DNA from: Pleurotus ostreatus/Saccharomyces cerevisiae fusant
Lineage: Eukaryota > Opisthokonta
NCBI GenBank assembly: GCA_024196135.1
Contig: JAMQCK010000191.1
Span: 1-41,592 of the forward strand
DNA length: 41,592 nucleotides
Direction: 5' to 3'
The position numbers and the translations under genes were made by a program. This document shows, one piece after another, positions 31,672 to 41,592 of this stretch; within the stretch, counting starts at the first letter, position 1; every line of letters starts with the position of its first letter. Under the pieces are notes generated by a model. The model had not been told where the DNA came from, did not search any database, and worked only from the letters and a program-made list of their open reading frames with translations.

Positions 31672-33243
31672 ATGCAAAATCTTTTCTCTACCGTCGATGA
31701 GCGTGTTACGATCTGCTCAATCTGCAACCACGATGCCACGTTCCAAATCAACGACTTGCTCGGCGCCTCCGGATATCCTCACTCGCCTGCCGAAGCTTAT
31801 GCCGTCCAGCAGTCTATCGCGCACACGCAAGACTCCATGATGCACGTCCGCCGTGAAATGGCAAACGTCGGGCAGAAGCTTATCCCCCCCCCCACGCTGT
31901 CGAGCTGAAGCTCCTACGTTCCCTTGCCCTGCAGCGCAACTATCTCGCCCCCATTCGTCGATTGCCTGTGGAGATATTGGAGATCATCTTAGAGCTGAGC
32001 TGCTTGGACGCGGCGATCAAGCCCTCGTGCTGCACTCCGCTGCATCTGAGTGCGGTGTGCAAGCAATGGCGAGGTACGTCCTGCAGCTTCACAAGGAACG
32101 TCGAGCGAGCTCACGATGCGCTCAGCGATCATGCTCTGCACCCCGCGCATCTGGACGAACCTGCAACTCACGAACCTGCGCTACAAGTCCTGGTCTCAGC
32201 GCCAAGTGGCCTTGAAGCGCCTAAAGCTCTGTCTTGACAGGACGAACGGCCTCCCGCTATCGCAACCCATCTACGTGAATGCGGATACCTGTAGCGAAGG
32301 CCTGAACCTGGCCAAGCTCCTCCTGAGGCATACGGATCAGTGGGAACATCTCCAAGCGGATCGTCTGTTCGATCAACACTCCCGACTGTTCAATGGACAC
32401 GCATTCCCTCGTTTACACACCCTGGACATCGACGCGGTCGTTTTCGAAGACCCATTAGCGTCGGGTGTCTTCTTGAATACACCGTCTCTGCGCAGCGTTG
32501 CTCTACGAAATCCACAACTCCGGATCGACCTGTCCATTCCCGACCTCCCATGGTCGCAACTACATGAGCTGCACACGACTTCCGTCTCTCGGTACGCCAT
32601 CGACCTGCTGTCTCGGTGTCCAAACCTGACCTCATGGACGCACGATGACATTGCGATAATACCGCACGCGCCGCCCCTCGCGTCGGTAACGCTACCCCAT
32701 CTACGAGCCCTCCAGATCCGCTACCACACCACCAGAAGGTCGTCGGATCTTGACTTCATCGTGGCACCCACCCTGAGGAGCCTCGATATCTCATACGAAG
32801 AGGTATACACCCATATACATCCTCACGCAAACTACGCGGCGACCTTTCTCCACAACTGTCAAGAGAGTCTGCAAGACATTACACTTCGCTATCCGCATAA
32901 GGCTCTTTTCAATCTCGTCGTGGCTCTGGACAACGTTCGCTCTCTCTCGATCCACGCGTCGACAGCGAGTCCGATTCTGGACGAGACGCTGGACACATTT
33001 TGGGAGATACGCGCGGGCGAAGACCAGCTGCACCTGCCGAAGCTGGAGGAATTGTCCCTTGGGGGTTTTGGTTTCTATCGCGGCTGGTCGGTGGTCGCCA
33101 TGGTCGAGGGGCGCCGCTTGGCTGGCCTGCCTTTACGAACGTTAGACTTGGACCTCTTCAGCGTCGATATGGAATATTTTGGAAGCCTAGATGTCCTCCG
33201 ACGCCTTCGCGAGCTGGTTCCTCATTTCTTTGGTGAGGAGTAG
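31672..33243 (+). pseudogene. F-box-like protein, copy 1, frameshifted in a C10 tract
   Basis: Two exons (31672-32073 and 32126-33243) align with copy 2 throughout. The N-terminus has a small Cys/His motif (VTICSICNHDATF). Next comes a helical stretch, then the F-box (APIRRLPVEILEIILELSC...LHLSAVCKQWR), and a long leucine-rich C-terminal domain (PNLTSWTHDD, PRLHTLDIDAVVFEDP, LRTLDLDLFSVDMEYFG). In between, the run of ten Cs at 31884-31893 throws the frame, giving a stop at TLSS-stop. Comparison with copy 2 shows that the run is two bases too long for the frame to continue and for the proteins to align without a gap. Either the gene is a recent pseudogene, the tract is an assembly error, or slippage is tolerated. 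F-box proteins select substrates for SCF ubiquitin ligases. Confidence 0.72.
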
Positions 33244-33639
33244 ATGGGAAGGATCTGAACCTCTCTGTCAGTGGACATCGTAAGTTCGGTCTCTACACAG
33301 ACCTGAGGCTCAGCTGAAGCGACCCATACTTCTCCAGTATCGCGCGACAGCAGTACTGGTAGGGCACACCATATATGTCTCCGAGAACCAGCGTATATAT
33401 ACCGTCTCACTGCCTTGGATTACACTCGTGTATCATTTACTCCCCGAGGGATACTGTTCGACTTGAGATTTGCTTGGGCCCATAAGCGCGCCCCGGTACG
33501 CAGTTCAAATCGACGCCACATGACCGCGATCTATCACACGTGGCGTCTAAATCGGCGGTCACCGCGGCTGCTCGTCTTTCCCAACCACAACGTCGACGAC
33601 GACAGAGCACTTCTTTGCGCTCGACGCGCACTCTTCAGG

Positions 33640-35236
33640 ATGAATATCATGTTCCCTGCACATCAAGAATCTGCCACCGTCTGCGCGACCTGCCACCACG
33701 ACGTCAGCTGCCCGATCATCGACGTCCCCCTCGCGTCTGGCCATGTCCCCTCCCCCTCCGAAGCGTGCGCTGTAGAGGCAATGATCGAAGAGACGCGGGC
33801 CCATCTGGCCAAGGTTCAACATGCCATAGGAAACGTAGAACAGACGCTAGACTCCCTTAGCACGCTGGAATGGAAGCTGGAGAATGCCCTCACCATGCAG
33901 CGCGCCTACGTCGCGCCCGTGCGTCGAGTGCCTGTCGAGGTGCTGGAGATGATTTTTGAGCTCAGCTGTGAAGACGCAACAATCGACCCTTCCGATTGCA
34001 CTCCGCTGGCTCTCAGCGCAGTTTGCAAACTCTGGCGTCGTGCGTGCTTCAAACAATGCGCGTCTGCGTAAACTGACACCGATTCTAGACATCGTGCTCG
34101 GAACGCCTCGCGTGTGGGCCGATCTGCAGCTCACGAATATGCGCTTTGAAGGATGGTCCGCCCGTCAAACGGTCGTGGGACGTCTCAAGCACTGTCTACG
34201 CATGGCGAATGGGCAGCCGCTCACGCAGCCTATATGCGCAAACTCGACGACCGGAAGCTCGGGGCTGAACCTCTTCAGTGTGCTCTTGAAGCATACAGCA
34301 CAGTGGCAACACCTCCAACTCGATGGCCCTCTCGACGGGTTCGACCCTCGGCAGCCCCATTCCACATGCGTGTTTCTCAATCGGCCATACCCCAGACTAC
34401 ACACGCTCGACATCGAAATGGCCGCTTTTTACTCGATATTGGCGTCGGGCGCCTTCTCCAATCTGCCTGCCTTGCACACCCTCGTCATCCGCAACCCGAA
34501 GCACCTGGGTAATTCAGAGCCGGCGCTCAATGTGCACGGCTTGCACTTGCCGCTAGCTCAACTCCAGGAGCTTCGGACGCGGACCACGACGCGCTTCGCC
34601 TTCGAACTGCTGTCTCGGTGCCCCAACATCCTTCGCTGGACCCACAACGACGAGTCGAGTAGCTATCGCGAGCCTGCCTCCGCCGCCGTGAACCTCCCGC
34701 ATCTTCAGAGCCTGCACGCGGCCTACAACAGCGCCCGGTGCAGCATAGACCTCAACTTCATCATCGCGCCTGCCCTCGAATCGCTCAAGCTTTCGTGGCG
34801 CAACCCCTATCTGTCCACGAGCGCCCCCGCGTTCACCTTGCTGCAGCGCTCGCGGGACACGCTGCGGGAGCTCGAGCTCGACAACCCGCCTGCGAGCTTG
34901 CGCCATGATCTCGCCATGCTCAATCACGTCCACACGCTGGCCCTCCATTCGCCCAGCGCCGACCCGCTCACGGACAACATACTCGCCGCCTTCATGACGA
35001 GGAACGAGGACGGGACGTTAGCGTTCATGCCGCTCCTCGAAAACCTGGAGCTCGGCGGCCACGGGCGCTACCGCGGCCAGGCGGTCGTCGATATGGTCAA
35101 TGCGCGTCGCGCCGCCGGTCGGCCTCTTCAGACGTTAGACCTGGATCTCTTCAACGTTGATATGGATCATTTTGGGAACCTTGACGCCCTCGAGCGGCTG
35201 AGTCAGCTGGTGCCGGAGTTCGTTGGCTCGGGGTAG
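33640..35236 (+). CDS. F-box-like protein with leucine-rich-type C-terminus, copy 2
   Basis: Exons 33640-34039 and 34089-35236 give 515 residues. The ATG at 33640 is chosen because copy 1 starts at the same aligned position. Residues 10-22 carry ATVCATCHHDVSC, matching VTICSICNHDATF in copy 1 (C-x2-C-x-H-D), followed by a helical heptad-like stretch. Then comes the F-box (APVRRVPVEVLEMIFELSC, LALSAVCKLWR) and about 380 residues of leucine-rich strands and helices (RLHTLDIEMAAFYS, SAAVNLPHLQSLHAAYN, LQTLDLDLFNVDMDHFG). This is the common Agaricomycete F-box architecture. It would act as the substrate-receptor subunit of an SCF ligase with Skp1 and Cul1; targets are unknown. It lies about 400 nt after copy 1 in the same direction, a tandem duplicate. 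The intron phase (1) is the same in both. Confidence 0.85.
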
Positions 35237-36031
35237 ATGGCGATTGAAGGGCTGCCGCGACCTTCGGTGATGTGCGCTAGCTCGTATACCAGTGTATACG
35301 GCCCGCTGATCGTTGTGTTGTAGCTATACGCGCGTGCGATTATTTGTGTATGTATGTAGAATCAGGCGTTGTACAATGAGCTTTATTCTGTCGTTGATGT
35401 GCTCATCTATGCGATATGGCTATCCGTCCAAAAGTACGTGTGTGACTTCTCTCAGACGCTCTTACTTGACTTCCTGTCAGCGAATGGGCCGACTTGTCAC
35501 TCGCGCTGTCGCGCTACTTGTGCGTCAGTCAAAGTCATTGGACTTCAAGCATGTGGATGCTTTTGACCGCCGTACGCACGATGCATGCGATGACTTCGTC
35601 GACTTTGTCAGAATCCTGGCCCAGTTCGACAGCGTATCGTGGCACTCATGACCAAGACTGACCTTTCACAAGGAGGACTTCTGCCCGATGACGCGCGGCG
35701 GTCCTTCGGTGAGTACCTTTGAGCCGGCAGCTGAACGCCATCATGCACCTTGAGCCACATTTCCCTCTGTTCGCACTGCTAAACCTTAGGCCGTGTCTTG
35801 CATACGTGTCCCACGTCCTTAGCGCGCGCGCTTGCTTGACGTTGAAGCGCAACTCCAGTGCAAACTCCAACCAGCACGGCGCCCGGGTCCGACGTACTGA
35901 CATGATTTTGCACTACTTATAGTGGATATAAGACCGCACCGCCCGGCTGTCCTCACGGCGCCTCCATTCGAGCGATATGCACCTTTGATCGACCTTTTCG
36001 ACTTGACAATTAGCCTTTAATCTCCGAGACC
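35237..36031. other. Intergenic stretch, nothing supported
   Basis: About 800 nt. The frames at 35313-35651 and 35719-35922 (+) and 35646-35903 (-) are short and lack motifs. It is expected to contain the F-box copy 2 3' end and the promoter of the 7-TM gene. Confidence 0.3.
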
Positions 36032-37369
36032 ATGTCCTGGCCGACTACACCAAATTCTCTACCCCCCAACAGCGTCTTGCAGCTCAAGTATGGTCTACAG
36101 CAAATTTGTGTTAGCTCCGTGTTGTACGGTGAATCGAGCTCGGTTCTTGGTCTCTTTCTTATGCTGATTTATGAACTGCAGGGATTCAGACTGCCCTGTT
36201 TGTGGCAGCCATTCCCGTGCTGGCGTAAGTAAATCACCACCTGAGAAGCACCTCCCGAAGACGCTGATTCTCTTGATAGCCGCCGACGCGCAAGTGCGCG
36301 GTGGCTGATGGCAGCTATTATTGCGCTGAATCTGACTTCAACAATCGGGGTCGTGGCTCTATTCGCGAACCATTTGATCACCACGCCTACTATGGGACCT
36401 CATCCTTCCGACGTCAAGCGACAATCGTACATCATATATCTTCTATTCACTACTGGTGATCGACTAAACGTGAGTTGCGTGTCAGCGTAGGAGATGCTAT
36501 CCAATAATCATGTGAAGTTCCTTCTGAGCGACGGTCTCGTCGTCTGGCGAGCCTGGGTGATGTGGCCCCATAGTCGGGCCGTGCGAGGCATCGTTCTGGC
36601 CTGCATGTTGGGGAGCGTGGGTAAGTGAACACGCTACTGTTCCTTGAATAATGCTAATCCTGCATGTACGACCTCCGCAGTTGGCGTTTCTCTCGACGGT
36701 GTTTGGTATATGGAGTATATCTGGAGCACCGAGCCGTCGATCCTCACCCTCACCTTCTCCGTTCCGGTTCTCCTGACGAACCTGATCTCGACGTCTTTCG
36801 TGGCTATACAAGTATGGTACGGAGCCCTACGCTCTATGATCCATGCTTTCATGTTTCTTACAGATATTACAGGCTCCACCGCAGAGACATTAAGGCTTCG
36901 TTGGGGCCGTTCTCTACACGAAGTAGAGTTGGCGGCGCTCTGATGCTTTTGTTTGAATCAGGACTGGCTTACATCGCACTCTGCGTACGTAACTTACTTT
37001 GCTGGTGTGTGAATGAAAAGAGAATAAAGATGGCTAAGCCCCTTGTAGACGACTATACTCATTTTCGACATGCTCACTCACAACACCGTGACGCGGATCG
37101 ACTCAATCGTTGTCTTTCGCACTGCTATACCTCTTCTTGCGGTAAGTGGTGATTCTCCGACTACGTCGATGATGATACTAAGAATTTCGCAGAGCCTATA
37201 TCCCCTGATAGTTGTTCTCATCATTGCGGTGCAGCAGCAGGCCATCGCGAACGGCCTGGAAAATGCGGGTCCAAGCTATTGGGAGTCTATACAGTTTAGA
37301 GTCCGATCTGACAGCGCTTGCTCGCAGGTGCTGGTAGAGGAAGACATTGCCGTGCTGCCGCCATCGTAG
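36032..37369 (+). CDS. Seven-transmembrane receptor-like protein, paralogue 1
   Basis: Eight exons (36032-36128, 36182-36224, 36280-36469, 36518-36620, 36681-36816, 36873-36984, 37049-37141, 37193-37369) sum to 317 codons and give 316 residues. Hydrophobic helices include GIQTALFVAAIPVLA, WLMAAIIALNLTSTIGVVAL, LLSDGLVVWRAWVMWP, VRGIVLACMLGSVVGVSL, VPVLLTNLISTSFVAIQVW, ALMLLFESGLAYIALCTTIL and PLIVVLIIAVQQQA. This is a lineage-expanded 7-TM family of Agaricomycetes with no proven function; the LLSDxxVVWRAW segment at the third helix is the hallmark. A receptor role is an inference. Exons 2, 4 and 5 have the same lengths as in the other two copies (43, 103 and 136 nt), which validates the model. 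It is tail-to-tail with paralogue 2, with only 89 nt between the stops. Confidence 0.83.
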
Positions 37370-37458
37370 CATCGTAGCGATCAAAGGAGCATGTAGTTGG
37401 CAGGCACTGTATTTGAGTCTCCAGAACGACGTTAATTCACCTACGCGTCCCAATCCAT

Positions 37459-38971
37459 CTACCATCGTGCCGAGGAGCTTGACGACGACTGCGTGTGCGA
37501 CGAAGGCTCGCTCCCGTCAGACCCCAGCGAGCGTGGTTCGTCGGGAAAGGTCGATCCCTCGTCCTTCGTAAAGCCAGTGGATCGTTCATCCTTCTCCACG
37601 GTCGTCGCAAAATGTATAGGCTGCGATTCGGCGGCGGTGATCACTGGATGCGCATCCGAACGCTGCGCGGCGACGGCGAGGACGACGGCAGTGGGGTAGA
37701 TACCCTGAAGCCCGATAAGTACGAGTTTTGGAGCTGCGAGAACGTGTTTCCGGCCAAGGAAAAGCAAATAGGAACGTACCGCGAGACGAGGATATGTGGC
37801 ACTGACGATGCCATACGCTGAGTCCGTCGTCAAACCCGCCCCGAGGATCTGGAGAACCATCGCAATGGCCTGTTGGCGTGCAGTCAGTAAGCGACTTCAT
37901 ACACTAGGAGGGACGCCTTGTCGAGATTGCGAGAGAGAAAACCTACCCAGATGAGGCAGTATACGAAGCCTGACTCGACCAGAAGGACGAGGACCTTCTC
38001 TACTTGGCTGCGCTTCGTCAACAGGCCGAGATTTCCCTTAATTTGCGTTCGATATTGCCTGATAAGTAATGTTCAGTATCGTTCGCAGTCTTCATCTCAT
38101 ATTCGTGCGATGAGGTACTCACCATGCCCTTATGCCTACGAGACCGGTAGCGACAAGATTCGTGACGAGAAGCGGCAGCGTTCTCGTCAGCGTTCGCTGC
38201 GCCATTGGAATCGCCCCGACTTCGAGTAGGACCCAAACGCAGTCAAGGGTCACGCCGACTTGTGAAGATGAGCTGCGGGAATCGCAACAATAGATCGCGA
38301 GCTCACCTGTGCTTCCGCACGCGCAGAGGAGTAGTAATCCCTTGACTAGGCGACTGTCCGGCCAGAGGACCCAGGCTCGCCAAACGACGATGATATCGCT
38401 GATGAGATACTGAAAGCGCGTCAGATGGTCTTGTCTTCAGATGAGTAAAGGAGACAACAGATAGAGCCAAGGTATTTTACTTACGCTCAATCGCGCATTC
38501 ACACTCTGCACGATTCGAGACTGCTCGAGTTGATGCACAATAGCGTGGTTCCACATCGAGTGAGGTCCATATTCGGCGGGTAGCTGGCGGAGGTAGAAGA
38601 GGATGTCCAGCGTGATTGAGATGGTGGCGAGCAGAAAGAGAAGCGTCGTCGCTGCGACGACGGGGCCCGAGTTTCGGTCACGACGACTGGATGTACAGAC
38701 AAGTAAGTTGCAGCGCTTGAAACTGACCTGCAGAGACAGCTTAGGAAGACTCACGCTAGGACGCTGCACAGAGCAATGAACAAAGCCGCTAGTATGCCTG
38801 TTGAATGCAGTCAGAGCCGGACAATTGTCGTATCCCAATAGACTTGCCATAGAGCACGAAGTCGACGGCAGTCCACATCACCATGATCTGGAAGTGGTAT
38901 ACCTCGTCTGGTGGCCGGCGCGACCCCACAGGCGCCGAGCCACCGATGCGGAATGGAGATCCGCTCGTCAT
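37459..38971 (-). CDS. Seven-transmembrane receptor-like protein, paralogue 2
   Basis: Eight exons in transcription order: 38971-38848, 38797-38755, 38686-38485, 38409-38307, 38258-38123, 38058-37947, 37869-37780 and 37704-37459. They sum to 352 codons and give 351 residues. Helices include GILAALFIALCSVLA, LLFLLATISITLDILFYL, YLISDIIVVWRAWVLWP, GLLLLCACGSTG, PLLVTNLVATGLVGIRAW, VLVLLVESGFVYCLIW and YPTAVVLAVAAQR. A Ser/Asp-rich tail follows (ending SSSSSSARW-like), which could be a phosphorylated cytoplasmic tail. Exons 2, 4, 5 and 6 (43, 103, 136 and 112 nt) equal those of paralogue 1. The first intron (38798-38847) starts with GCAAGT, so it is a GC-AG intron. It is convergent with paralogue 1 and divergent from paralogue 3. 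Confidence 0.83.
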
Positions 38972-40344
38972 CGTGACGGCTCTGGTTGACGCCTTTGGAA
39001 AAAGTCGGTTAAGGCTAGCTGGGGCAATAACTTGATCGAGAGCGCGCAAGCGCAGGTGCGCTTCTCATCGTCGGGTATATATGCGCTGTGGAAGCCTCGT
39101 GCTGAGCGATATCGGCACAAAGAGCGCAGCGAGCCCCGATACGGAAAAGGGAACGCCGCCCGACGCGCCGGAAGATGCACTGTATGTATGTAACAGTGTG
39201 TTGACCTGCAGATCATTGAACTGCGTGTAGATCAATGATTCGACTGATAGTGGGAGCACTGGCTGCTGATTGGTGGCCGTGATAGTTGACGATTCGATAT
39301 GAAGAGCTCAACTTGGAACTGCAGATGCCTGCTACAGTAGCCTCAGACAGTCATGCACTACAGAGGGTCGGCGGTGGAATATGTATGGTGCACTGCTTGC
39401 AGTGCACATGCCAGCCAGTCGTCCGCGTCGGGATATCGGGGGGAAGGGGGCTTGAACACATCACACCGAGTATGCTTCCGTGTGCGCCCGTATGAATCCT
39501 AGCAGTCGATGATCGAAGAGCACATCACTTGAGCACTGGATGGTGAGCAGGATGAAGCAGGTCAGAACTTGATCGTTGTAGAGTTCCAAGTCATCCCGCC
39601 CGACACATCCGTACGTCTTTGAGCGGCTGCGGTGAGCAACGACTTACTGTAGTAGAGACAGCCCATACTTTATTTAGGAAGCACCATAGAAGTGAGACAG
39701 CGCACAAGAGGCTCTACTGATAGTAACGTAGGCGTAAAGCGGTGGAGATGATGGACGGATGCAAGCAAGGATTGCTTTGTGGAAGACTGTTTACATTTGC
39801 TTACTTCCAACGCTTATGCACGTGCACGTCACTGTTCGATCCTTGCCCTACACCTTCATCTCGACTCGGCCACCACAGGTTACCCTCCTACGCATACACG
39901 AGGAGCATCCGGTTCTAATACCCTTCTGCCATCCTGCGTGTTGGGGAGTTTTATTCGTCGGTTCTGGGCATCAGTCGATCAAACCCTCGTTCGGTGACCT
40001 CCGCCAGGATACACGCTTTCGAAGGGACCAGCGCATCGCATTTGCGCAACACATTCGAGCCGACGCTCGGCCGGACTCTCACAAAACTCTCCCTTGCGAT
40101 GGACAATCTTCACATGACGGATGGGACCTCCCTGACATTCATTGTCGCAGCTTCCAGAGGTAAAATCACACGAGGCTCCATTGAATCATCATGGTTCTCA
40201 CAGGGCATCATCAGAGACCTGGCTTTGCGCACCGCCTCGATAACATCGCTCTCCTGGCTACTTATAGCTTGTCCCTTCCCTTGAGAGGTACTTATAGTCG
40301 GACTCAAGGGGACTCCGCGTACTCGTACCAAGTTCTTCGCCGGC
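38972..40344. promoter_or_regulatory. Divergent spacer between 7-TM paralogues 2 and 3
   Basis: About 1.37 kb with no supported gene. A 96-codon plus frame (39994-40284) and a 134-codon plus frame (39759-40163) overlap and have no motif; the second contains only Ser/His-rich sequence. It presumably holds the two upstream regions. No GATA cluster or repeat was recognised. Confidence 0.3.
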
Positions 40345-41200
40345 ATGCCCATCGATGGCCGACCCTCGCCCAGCTCCTCATTCGACCCGCAGTCCGCGGA
40401 CGTGGTTGTCCTTTTACAAGTAAGCCTCATGCAGACCGCTGTCGACTGCGTCTTCTACGGTGAGTCTTGGTCCTGTGTCATAGGATCCGCTCGGCGTCGC
40501 TTGCCTTGGCGCCACGGAAACTGATTTAATCCTCAGGTATGCAAGCCGCCCTCTCGTTCGCTGCCTGGAGCGCACTCGCGTAAGCCCGCATCTTCAGATC
40601 TTCGGTCGAATTCAATCGTTTCTCTCCCCTCTTAGACGTCGAGATTCGCGCTCTCTTGTCATTAAAGCCGCCGTAGCTGTACTTCTCGGCATCTCCACCG
40701 TCGCCGTCGTTCTAGCCATGGAAAACACTGTCGGCGGTCTGGATCCGGCCTATACCAAGAACGATGAGTATAACATCGTCCTGTCGGCGGTGGTCCGCGT
40801 CAGTGTGCGTATGCTGATGATTCTCGCTATCCCTTCCTCTCAGAAGATGGCCCTTCCGCTGACGTTACACTGATGCCAGTACCTTCTGAGCGACATGATC
40901 GTCGTCTGGCGCGCGTGGATCCTCTCAGCGGGGAACCGCCTCTCGCAAGCTGCACTTCTGCTGTGCTTATGCGGAACCACAGGTGAGTCTTTCGCAGCAT
41001 ATATTCCACGCCTTCACGCTCGCGAAGTCCGGATAACATCGCTTACACCACGCGGAAATCTCAGCCGGCATCATCGTAGACTTCGTCTGGGCGTATGAGA
41101 ACCCCGCAATGGTACCGCCGGCAGCGCGGACACTCATCAAGACTATCCCGCTCCTTGTCACGAACATCGTTGCGACGGTGGTGGTCAGCTGGCGCGTATG
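40345..41200 (+). pseudogene. Seven-transmembrane receptor-like protein, paralogue 3, interrupted after exon 5
   Basis: Exons 40345-40459, 40537-40579, 40636-40804, 40880-40982 and 41065-41200 continue in frame. They show GMQAALSFAAWSALA, YLLSDMIVVWRAWIL, AALLLCLCGTTAG and PLLVTNIVATVVVSWRVW. This is the same gene as paralogues 1 and 2 up to the fifth exon, with identical exon lengths (43, 103, 136 nt). After the donor at 41201 the intron runs into T11A7 at 41223-41240. The sequence beyond does not contain the expected sixth exon (HRRDIKxxLG-type) but unrelated DNA. The gene is probably truncated by an insertion or rearrangement; the missing exons may lie further right, outside the window. 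The remaining protein would lack the last two or three helices. Confidence 0.75.
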
Positions 41201-41222
41201 GTACGCCCATCCTACCCTTGCC

Positions 41223-41592
41223 TTTTTTTTTTTAAAAAAATCATTTTAAGGACCGCAGGGGCTACCTATGGTGGTCCTTCCCCCTTTTACATGTGAAGGT
41301 TCTACAAGGCTCCCCGAGCCCGGTAAGCGCAGTCGTCGCGGTCCCCGAGTGGCCTGCGGACGGAGCATATCCCCCCGCAGCCCGGCGCGTCCTAGCACCG
41401 TTTCTCGGGCCAACCTCGTTCTGACGTTGCTGCGGATCCTCCCCATCTGAGCCGGTTGGCCATGTGTCGTACTCGCGAGCTGTGGACTTGAAGTGCGCCT
41501 GGTCTCCCGAAGGAGTAGTCGCACGAGGAAGAGGAGAGTGAGAATGTATCGAAGGTCTTGAGGGGCGGGTGCCGGCGCAAGTTGGTCTCCAA
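41223..41592 (-). mobile_element. Possible 3' end of a poly(A)-tailed retroelement inserted in intron 5 of the third 7-TM gene
   Basis: Read on the minus strand, the stretch ends in TTTTTTTAAAAAAAAAAA and then meets 7-TM intron sequence (41222-41201). This is what a LINE-like or processed insertion leaves at its 3' end. Just upstream of the tract is an imperfect hairpin, AAGGACC at 41248-41254 pairing with GGTCCTT at 41273-41279. The minus frame 41392-41592 is open to the window edge and contains RHMANRLRWGG, with no reverse-transcriptase motif in view. An assembly join or a simple AT tract in a long intron would look similar. Confidence 0.35.

Noticed and set aside
37200..37465. Minus-strand frame overlapping the end of 7-TM paralogue 1
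   Set aside because: Antisense to the last exon of paralogue 1 and outside the well-supported exon set of paralogue 2.
1..41592. CRISPR arrays, operons, ribosome-binding sites, riboswitches, tRNA or rRNA genes
   Set aside because: The sequence is eukaryotic with spliceosomal introns, and no regularly spaced repeats, cloverleaf or rRNA-like segment was recognised.

Overview
The window looks like nuclear DNA of a mushroom-forming basidiomycete (Agaricomycetes). Genes lie on both strands and are packed closely. Coding sequence is GC-rich, and most genes are split by many introns of about 45-65 nt with GT(A/G)NGT donors and C/T-AG acceptors. The protein families fit this group: heme-thiolate peroxidase, berberine-bridge-like oxidase, a multi-pass fungal membrane protein, and runs of lineage-expanded BTB, F-box and 7-TM paralogues. 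The species cannot be named from sequence alone. No rRNA, tRNA, CRISPR or complete mobile element was seen.

Layout. 1-139 (-) is the first exon of a Zn2Cys6 transcription factor running off the left edge. 1006-2974 (-) is a multi-pass membrane protein. 3.2-4.6 kb holds possible gene debris. 4743-6458 (-) is an allantoate-permease-type MFS transporter. It is divergently paired, over a promoter with four GATA-factor-type sites, with 6883-7977 (+), an adenosine/adenine-deaminase-family protein. 9317-11936 (+) is a berberine-bridge-like FAD oxidase with a large disordered insert. 13013-14401 (+) is a heme-thiolate (chloroperoxidase-family) protein. 15017-26550 (+) is a tandem array of five BTB/POZ paralogues, with an FAD-dependent monooxygenase (17246-18500) between copies 1 and 2. 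26927-31000 (-) is a large Rho-family GEF. 31672-33243 and 33640-35236 (+) are a tandem F-box pair, the first broken by a two-base excess in a C tract. 36032-37369 (+), 38971-37459 (-) and 40345-41200 (+) are three paralogous 7-TM proteins. The third is cut off in an intron by a poly(A)/poly(T) junction followed by unrelated sequence.

How the genes may work together. The transporter and deaminase suggest a purine/nitrogen-scavenging module. The single-copy housekeeping-type genes (membrane protein, RhoGEF) flank or interrupt fast-evolving arrays. The BTB and F-box arrays are both candidate substrate adaptors for cullin E3 ligases (inference), and the 7-TM family may be receptor-like. This right-hand half is a birth-and-death region: copies have lost introns, gained coding sequence from introns, shifted frame, or been interrupted. 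Exon coordinates were worked out by hand from splice consensus, frame continuity and comparison among the paralogues. They were not checked against transcripts.
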